From: Bemisia tabaci
Lineage: Eukaryota > Arthropoda > Insecta > Hemiptera > Aleyrodidae
Assembly (NCBI RefSeq): GCF_918797505.1
Contig: NC_092796.1
Location: 29,522,098-29,586,097, forward strand
Direction: 5' to 3'
DNA: 64,000 nt
Below, in pieces: positions 56,886 to 64,000 of the stretch. The position numbers and the translations under genes are program-made. The notes under the pieces are model-generated. The model saw only the letters and a program-made list of their open reading frames with translations. It ran no database searches and was not told the origin of the DNA. Each line of letters begins with the position of its first letter. Positions within the stretch are counted from its first letter, which is position 1.

Positions 56886-57290
56886 GCGAGAGCTATCTTC
56901 TGCATGCTTTCTTGGTAACGTTTTGGACACACAACAAACAAATCAGGTTTGAAATGGTCAGAAAAAGGGTGAATTTTATTTCATAGCATCTTTCGTTGGC
57001 TGCCTTTACCTACTAAACTACGTCATTTTTTTCTTGCTTGCGGCTTTCTCATATGTCTCGTTTTCATACAAAGAAGATGAATTTACTTCTCTTAGCTATT
57101 TCCATTATTTCATCCAGAAGAGATTAGACGGATTTTGAAGGAAAATCTATTTCGAAAGTGTGTGACTTACGTGTAACTGCAAAAACGCGCATTTTGTTTG
57201 GGGTGACTCAAAATCTGCGTCGCTAATTTGCTTTATTAAAGGGGAACGAGACAACACGGAGGGTCTTTGTATTGCTTATTCATAGTCGCA

Positions 57291-57495
57291 CACTAGAAAA
57301 AAAAGTCTGTTGAATTTAAAGTCCAATTTCTGATAAAATTTGACAATAAAAAATACGCTTGATTCAATCAGATTTTTGTTTGAATTGAGAGCCACGTCTC
57401 TTTTGAGCAGATTTCCTTTTGATTCAAGCAAAAATCCGATTGAATCAAGAGTATTTTTTCTCGTCAGATTTGTCAAGGGTCTGGACTTTTTTCAA
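57291..57495. repeat. Old diverged MITE-1 copy
   Basis: CACTAGAAAAAAAAGTCTGT at left. Arms with CGCTTGATTCAATCAGATTT and AATCCGATTGAATCAAGAGT. Confidence 0.65.
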
Positions 57496-57781
57496 ATGTT
57501 CCTTAAACAGTTTTTCCTTCCGGATCACGTGTGATCACGGGAGGTTTAAAGAAATCCTTGATTTAGCGTCAAACAGAGAACGATGTCAATGAATATCGAG
57601 TAAAAGTCAGCAGTGCACTTTAGAAATGGTTCCTTGCAAGGGATTAGAATGATGTCCCGTTTAAAAAAGTACAGATTACGAGAGGAGGAATTGTATTATT
57701 TATAGGCGCATTTAAGATCCTACGTTTAGGGCCTCTTTGGGCCTCTTTCAATCGCAGCTTTAATTACATGGGGTCCTATTA

Positions 57782-58092
57782 ATGAAAAAAGGCTGAAGAA
57801 GAAAGGGGCAAGGAACGATTACGACTACCACTGCATGACGATTTCACTCACTAAACTATACTAGAGGCACAATCCATCTAGAGCGGTAAATAAATATTTT
57901 AGAGTCGGCAAGGACGGCCGGAACGCCTTCCATATTTCGTATATGCAATACGGACATCCAAAGAGTTCGAATAGTTGTATCAAGGCGCCTGGATCGAAAC
58001 TGCTTGGCGCTGGCTTGTTGAGTTACGAGCAGAAACTGCAAGCCGGCTTGAGGATAAACGTCGTATCAACATTCCGACTTTTCCAACTTTCT
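57782..58092 (+). repeat. Fam-L repeat, long copy 2
   Basis: Parallels 50044-50357 from GAAGAAAGGGGCAAGGAACG to CGACTTTTCCAACTTTCT, including the CAATACGGACATCCAAAGAG core. Confidence 0.8.
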
Positions 58093-58139
58093 ATAATAAA
58101 TGCAACCAATTGCAATCCAGGAGAGACCCTATACTCACG

Positions 58140-58362
58140 CACTGAAAAAAAAACTCCGGTCGTGGGAGCTGCAATTACGGGCCATATAGACATACCGTCC
58201 GTTCTGGGCTCAAAGGCTGAAAATTCCGGCTGCTGGAGGCGTAGCTTCGATTGCTCCGGGTTCAGAGGCCAAAGCTACGGCTCCAGCAGCCGGAGTTTTT
58301 GGGATTTGAGCCCGGAACGGACGGTATGTCTATATAGCCCGTGTTTGCGGCTCCCACGGCCG

Positions 58363-58396
<34 letters not shown>

Positions 58397-58401
58397 CAGT
58401 G
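58140..58401. mobile_element. CACTG-type foldback element ending in a long T run
   Basis: CACTGAAAAAAAAACTCCGG to a T run closed by CAGTG. Arms GACATACCGTCCGTTCTGGG and GGAACGGACGGTATGTC; centre CCGGCTGCTGGAGGCGTAGC and complement. Flanks do not match. A fragment of the same family lies near 3935-4000. Confidence 0.78.
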
Positions 58402-58923
58402 CAGTTCATCATTTTCTCTCTCGATCTATAGGAACCACCAATTCGACCAATAGGATCGCTCCGCACTCCCTGTGTCCTCTTTGTCTATCGCTTTGTCTAT
58501 CAGTTTCAATTATAAGCCCGCTGATTAAAGTACGACTCTAAGAATACGGCCGTGAATTCTTAAGTGGATTGGCGAACGGTGTCTCGCTCACGTGAGGTCG
58601 CACGAGTGGAATATGCGAGTTTTACGTACAAATTTAGCAACGATCGGAATCAGGGGGATTCACCTCAGTAGTTTTCTATTAAAATTTATAGAGGCACGCC
58701 GCGCCGCCCCCCGCCCCGCCCCGTGGAGACAATCCCTCGGGATCCGCTTGAGGCTTGAGCCAGTCTAATTTCGTCGAGTGCGCCGAGATAAGCGGGAATG
58801 TTTCAAGCGATGAATCGTATCAAAATCCAAGTCGTCTGGAGCCCGCAATATATCGATGCGCCAATCGGAATCCTACAAGCTCCGGCCAGGAACAGCAGCG
58901 GGTCGATTTTTGAATCGTTATAT

Positions 58924-59088
58924 CAGTGGCGTGGTGTGAATTGCGATATATCGATTGGTATGTCATTTAAACCTATGGTAAAGAATCGATTATTAAGGTG
59001 TTCGCAGCAAACACCCTGTCTATCGATCCTTTTCCATAAGTTTAAATGGCATAACAATCGATAAATTGCAAAGCACGCCACGCCACTG
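58924..59088. mobile_element. hAT-CAG MITE, complete
   Basis: CAGTGGCGTGGTGTGAATTG to CACGCCACGCCACTG. Core GGTGTTCGCAGCAAACACCC. The flanks form a ~27-base near-repeat (AGCGGGTCGATT...) instead of a simple 8-bp TSD. Confidence 0.8.
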
Positions 59089-59255
59089 AGCGGGTCGATT
59101 ATGGAATCGTTTTATCGATAACTTTCTATCTTTACAATGCTATATATCGATCAAAGTCATTCGATAAAGGTTCAACAATCGACTCGCTGCTCAGGTGAAG
59201 CCTCGTAACCCACGGGATGGGATTTTTTGTATAAAATTAAACTTTATTCCCTTAA

Positions 59256-59420
59256 CAGTGACGTGGTGTGCATTACGATATATCGGCTGATCCGCGCTAT
59301 TTGAACCTATGAAAAGGATCGATAAACAGGGTGTTCACGACGGACACCTTAATAATCGATATTTTACGATAGTCTCGAGTGGAGAAATATCGATAATCGA
59401 TCATTCACGCTTTGCCACTA
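59256..59420. mobile_element. hAT-CAG MITE, diverged, near-matching TSD
   Basis: CAGTGACGTGGTGTGCATTA to CATTCACGCTTTGCCACTA. Flanks TCCCTTAA / TCCCTTTA (7 of 8). Confidence 0.75.
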
Positions 59421-61119
59421 TCCCTTTAAACAATTTCCGAGACAGGTCTCAAGAGCCTCGGTGCATTGGAAATTCACACGAATTTGTGTGGATCGCGTGC
59501 GATCGTTAGATCTGACGATTCTTTTTCACAGTAACTTCACTTCGTCATGGCAGGGCAGTTTAGAGTTCTTAAGGGTGAATCCATCCAAACGTAATCAAAC
59601 GTCGAGATGTCCTAGGGATTTTGCGGAAATATTGATTTCTTTTTGACTTTCACTCACAGTGAAACGATTAAAATTCCCCGAAATCTTGTTTTTAAATCCC
59701 TGAAATAGAACGGAATGCACCTAAATACAAAAATGCACCACTCGATACGATTATACGAGTGCGAGTTTTTGCTGTTCTATACTTTCATAACTTTAATTGT
59801 GGGTTACCGAAATAGATTTTCGGGGAATTTAAGCCGATTTGTGTTCTCTGAGGTGTAATTGTTCTATTCGTGGGTAGAAATTCAAAATGAAACAAATGCA
59901 TGTTTTAGGAAACATTTTTCAATGTGACGCTGATTATTCACTTTTAGTGTAGATCCATCATGAGTGTGACATCTAGCTATCCACGGGAAGGATATAAAAA
60001 AATTGGACACAGTGATGACTCTGACTTTTTATTCCAAAATGTTTGCATTGAAAGATAAATGAAACGCATTTTAACTGTACAAAAACTGAAGAGTAAAATG
60101 TCCTCAAACTTTGTGTACATTTTCCTTTAGATGACAAACAATACACTCATAAAATTCAAAAGCCATATTGGTTAAAGGAAAATCACGAGAGGAAATCAGG
60201 CAACGTTCAAAGTCGTTAAGCTGATCCTCTTCTAATTATTACCTCATCATAATGTGAACATGTCGATGTTGAGTGTGAAGCGTACAACTTACTTATTGTT
60301 AGACCTACACAGTTTGAGTGAGGAACCATGTTTTCACTGCTCTCGCATATGTACATTTCCGGCCACTGTAATTGGTTGTCATTGCGGTGGTTATACATGT
60401 TGAGTGCCCCGAGGATCAACGGAAATTTTTTGAACGACCGATTTTATCAAAACGGAAATTACCCGTCGCCCATAAACTTATTGGTTTGAAATATTTTGAC
60501 AATCATTCGATGTACATATTTTGATGGATATGGGAATTTTGTAAGGAAAAATCGTGGTTTTTCAAATTCACCAATGTTTGCATTGGTGCACAGGGAAAAG
60601 TATGACGTCATTTGAATAATCTAATAGATCGTATTCGATACATCAAACGGGTGAGATTGTATCGATATCGATTGGTTCAAAACATAAACATAGCCTCAAA
60701 AGTAAATTCAGAAATCTGAGAGAACGGATCTTTTGAAACAGATTTTTTATTCTTTTGAGTACCAAATGCCAATGCAAAGTGAAATTGTCAGGAAATTTCT
60801 CATTTTCAGCTTTTCCAATTAAAATCCTTACAGTTTGGTTTGAGGTTATGTTCTATTGTTTTGAACCAAACGATACATCGAACCGTTATCGAATACGGTC
60901 TATTTCTATGTGGTCTGTGTGAAAATACTTGATGCTATTATTTCGATTAAAAATAAATTTCAAACTCTCCGCGGCGTAAATCGTTTTTCATGTAAGATTT
61001 TGAAGAGAAAACATATTACATTTTTTTCCCATTTCAAACTTTGTCTAGTGACCCATCGAAACTTTAGTTCCGTAACAAATTAGGTTCTAAAAGCGTGCTC
61101 ATGACTAATGGCTCAAAAT
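59421..61119. other. Non-coding stretch, no feature recognised
   Basis: A+T-rich. Short frames have no family resemblance; I see no repeat with clear boundaries. Confidence 0.5.
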
Positions 61120-61256
61120 GGATTACAATTTGCAATAAAAAAGCACCATTTCTGGCCCATTTTAGAAACAACAATCGTGACATTGGTTTCCCTATGCAGA
61201 TATGTGATTTTATGGGAGAGTCATAGATAGTGGTTCTTTATTGCAAAAAGTAATCC
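61120..61256. mobile_element. Family D MITE, 137 bp, perfect 4-bp TSD
   Basis: GGATTACAATTTGCAATAAA to the complement ending AAAAAGTAATCC. Exact AAAT at 61116-61119 and 61257-61260. Confidence 0.8.
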
Positions 61257-61557
61257 AAATTATACTCAGAAATTACAGGTTAAACAGGAAGTTGGCACCG
61301 TAGCCAAAAACCTTGTCGGTAGTATCTGCTCATCATCGCTTTAAACACGCGTAATTCAAGTGCTCCGCATACCTTTCGTACCTTCGTGTACGTGTATTTC
61401 GGTGCCGGATAATCGATTCTCCAGCTGAAGTGCATGCAAATTTAGAATTAACGCGAATCAACAAAGCACAATAAATATCGTCAAATCTGTGTCTACTAAA
61501 GGTCTGCGTTGTCTGGTTTCATCACATTATTCTATCCTGCTAAGATAAATCTACTTA

Positions 61558-61867
61558 GAGTCCCTTTATACTGAGAGTTTAGACAATGTGAATCCATTTC
61601 TGATTGGTTACCGTATTTTAGGCCTCCACAGTGTCACAAACGGGAATAAAGATTACATTTTCACCGATTTCAAAGATTATATCATTTGGGATGGACCAGG
61701 GAATTTCGGGTTCGACAAGGAACAGACGGAATGACAGAGGGAAGGGAGAAAGGAATTTGAGAATTAGCCGATCAAAGATTACGAAAAGCGTTCAATTTGT
61801 GTAATCTTTATTCCCGTTTGTGACTCCGTGAGGGGGTGTTGTCTTAACTCTCAGTATAAAGGGACTC
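61558..61867. mobile_element. Fam-M inverted-repeat element
   Basis: GAGTCCCTTTATACTGAGAG to CTCTCAGTATAAAGGGACTC, TA on both flanks. Internally close to 54635-54942 (GAATCCATTTCTGATTGGTT, TAGGCCTCCACAGTGTCACA). Confidence 0.82.
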
Positions 61868-61939
61868 TAATTTTTCCAGACTGCAAAGAATTCCATGTTA
61901 AAATTCCAATTTAAACATTTCGTTAAATCTTCCCTTAAA

Positions 61940-62201
61940 CACGGAGAAAAAAACTTCGTGCGTGGGACCCGAAGTTGAAGTCATATGGATCTCCGAAGTT
62001 TTCGGATCACGTATTTAAAAACTTGAGGACCGAAGGGTTCGGGTAACACATCTGAAGTACTCCGGTACATACCGAAGTGCCTCGATGTCTGACCCGAACT
62101 TCGGCAGCTCGACCTCAAATTTTCGGATGCGTGATCAGAAAACTTCAGAGATCCATAGGACCTCAACCTCGGGTCCCATGCACGAAGTTTTTTTCTCCGT
62201 G
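61940..62201. mobile_element. CACGG-type foldback element, second copy
   Basis: CACGGAGAAAAAAACTTCGT to ACGAAGTTTTTTTCTCCGTG. AA on both flanks. A shorter form of the element at 1738-2130. Confidence 0.82.
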
Positions 62202-63924
62202 AAATAAGACAACAACGAAGATTTTGAAACATCTCAATCTAGGCACGCGTTTTGCGACTTTTACCATCGATTATTCCTGTGTGCTAACTTTTACACATCC
62301 TGAGGTTGTGAAATGACGAGCGATATTTCACGAAGTTACGGGAAGAGGATTAAACTTTGAAGATACGCGCATCTGCATGAAGCATGCGGCTTTATGACAC
62401 AAGGAAACTTTTGAATGGCATGCAGAGGATTAGATGTGTGTTGCGGCAAACAATCTTACCCTAATTACACAAACGAACAAGTCGCAAGCAACCTCCCTCG
62501 GTTTTCGATGCGAGACTCTCTTCTCAATTCTCTATTCGGGTAGTTCCAAGAGAATACGTGGCGTTTCTGTTTTGCTGAATTTTCAGCTGCTGGGCCGTTT
62601 GGTTTTTCCGATAATGTTGACCTAAAACCCGATCTTGCAGCTGAAAGTATAATTCCGTTGCCATGAGTTGGCACGTTGGGTTGTGTGGAATCATGTGTCC
62701 GGCTCTCAGCGTGTGTGCTCAGCCTCACTAACAGAATTTGTGCGCCTGTAATGTGAGAAAATCTGTCACTTCAACACTTGATTTTCACTGTAGGTGGACG
62801 GGCTGTCGTCGTGAGACCTATGAATGAAATTTCCAATGCTCTTCAAGCACGCGGAAAAGACTTACGATTTAACACACGCCTTTTCCTATACGGGTATACC
62901 CCTCCATTTTGAGAGCTTTGGGCTTTTTGCCGTTAACAGCCTGTGTTTGGGCATTGCGAATGGGTCCTTTTGCATACACGAGATATGACCTACTGAGTAG
63001 ACTCTTCAGTAGGAAAATCGTACAAAAATCACATCGAGCTTATCAAAAATGTCTGAGATGCACTCCTCAACACGTTATTTATCGACTCTCAGACGGTAGA
63101 ACGTGGCTGTTTTCGTATGTAGCAAACTTGACTATGATAATTAAATTTTTTACAAAGGTAAAGCTGTGCAGGCTCTGCCTAAAATTCTGCAAATTTCTGC
63201 GTATATTTGGAAGAATATACGCAAAAATCTTACATTTAAGAAAATTAGGGAATCTTTCAGTTGGGTACGCCAAAGAGTTCCCTGTGAAAATTCAATTTCC
63301 CAGTGGAGCTTTTGCAACGTTGAAAAGGAGTTAAGTTTTTTCGTCTAGGAAATAACGAATTTACATACGGGATATCACCTATTGTCAAAGTTATCGGCAT
63401 AGCGGGAACGTTTCCCTTACAGCTACTGCGATCAGGTTTAACAAGGCTACGTAAGAAAATCTAAGAAATCATCAAAACTGACAATCTCGCAGTGTTACAA
63501 ATCCTCCTCAGGGCTTTAAACTTATATGTCAGAAGAATTTTCATCAGAAGTCGGAAAAAGTAGAGCAGGAGGAGCAAAGAGAGGAGGAAGAAGCAGCAAC
63601 AGAAGTTGGATAAAATGAAGGAGGAAAAAGGAAATGAAGATTTTATCTTTCCTCTTCTTTGTATTTTTCTTTGTTTTCCGGTTCCCAAGACGAAAACTTG
63701 GGTCTTTAAAGCCGAGAGGTCAGTCGAGGGTAAACCGAGCGCTTAAAAACTAACTTCACTTCAAATCTTGTCATCCAATCAAATCCGCGCAACAACGACA
63801 CCATCAACGCATGAAAAAGGGGACTTGAGGCAGTTGGCGTGTCCACGTTGCGAACGGAACGACGTGACAAAATGAAAAGGAGTCGCCTGTCGGAACTGCA
63901 AGCGAGAGCCAAGAATGTCAAAGT
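62202..63924. other. Non-coding stretch with a Fam-I fragment
   Basis: The words GCATTGCGAATGGGTCC, AATCACATCGAGCTTATC and GAGATGCACTCCTCAACACG (62930-63080) echo Fam-I. No exon recognised. Confidence 0.45.
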
Positions 63925-63985
63925 GCTGCGCTGCCGAGGTAAGGAAAAACGTCGTATGAGCCCTCGGACGTTGCCAAATCTCCAT
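63925..63985 (+). repeat. Solo Fam-C left end
   Basis: TGCCGAGGTAAGGAAAAACG, TCGTATGAGCCCTCGGACG and TTGCCAAATCTCC, as in 4580-4832. The element may continue beyond the window. Confidence 0.6.
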
Positions 63986-64000
63986 CGAAACATCACAAAA

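Larger units (their letters stand above)
39918..64000 (+). other. Downstream intron or flank of the CUB gene
   Basis: Begins with GTGAGTA. The next exon should start by completing a codon after one base. I searched for another CUB-like segment or cysteine-rich exon on the + strand and saw none to the end of the window. The region is filled with nested DNA transposons. Confidence 0.5.

Noticed and set aside
63706..63996. 96-codon - strand frame at the window end
   Set aside because: Overlaps a Fam-C repeat end and has no domain resemblance.

Overview
The window looks like gene-poor, repeat-dense chromosomal DNA of an arthropod, most likely an insect. The evidence is a coding exon pair with GT-AG splice sites, a 33.5-kb intron, a TTAGG-type (insect telomere-like) array, a tRNA-derived SINE, a decayed LINE reverse transcriptase tail, and dozens of short inverted-repeat transposons. 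Several repeat families remind me of sap-feeding Hemiptera, possibly whiteflies, but I could not check this. I see no bacterial operon, rRNA gene, intact tRNA gene or CRISPR array.

The only protein-coding sequence I can defend is two consecutive + strand exons, 6003-6183 and 39703-39917. Their splice phases match exactly (phase 2 at the junction). Together they encode one complete CUB domain bounded by phase-1 introns on both sides, the usual form of a shuffled extracellular module. The sequence resembles the first CUB domain of insect proteins annotated as suppressor of lurcher 1 / Neto-like, i.e. auxiliary subunits of ionotropic glutamate receptors. The rest of that gene lies outside the window. 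Bases 1-6002 and 39918-64000 are then probably also intron or flank of the same gene.

Almost everything else is non-autonomous DNA transposons, which fall into classes by target-site duplication (TSD). (a) Elements with CAC(T/G/C)G...C(A/C/G)GTG ends followed by A-runs, at least eleven of them flanked by an identical 2-bp duplication. (b) Short elements with GGA...TCC ends and 4-bp A/T-rich duplications. (c) hAT-like elements with 8-bp duplications. (d) One 4.4-kb element (10185-14597) with ~108-bp terminal inverted repeats and a 9-bp duplication. The last carries a 2.2-kb palindrome and a remarkable array of perfect mini-hairpins with 3-nt loops. Nested insertions are common (42.2-43.2 kb, 44.3-45.1 kb, 45.5-46.9 kb, 51.8-53.3 kb) and allow relative dating.

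Other structures are a pair of adjacent near-perfect palindromes (15867-16315), a 42-bp tandem array (8334-8571), an ATCGAT-rich satellite (20300-20680), an A+T-rich island with unassigned minus-strand reading frames (about 22.9-24.4 kb) and at least fifteen oligo(G)/oligo(C) tracts. Most long open frames in the window are read-through of these repeats, not genes. Boundaries given for repeats were found by eye.
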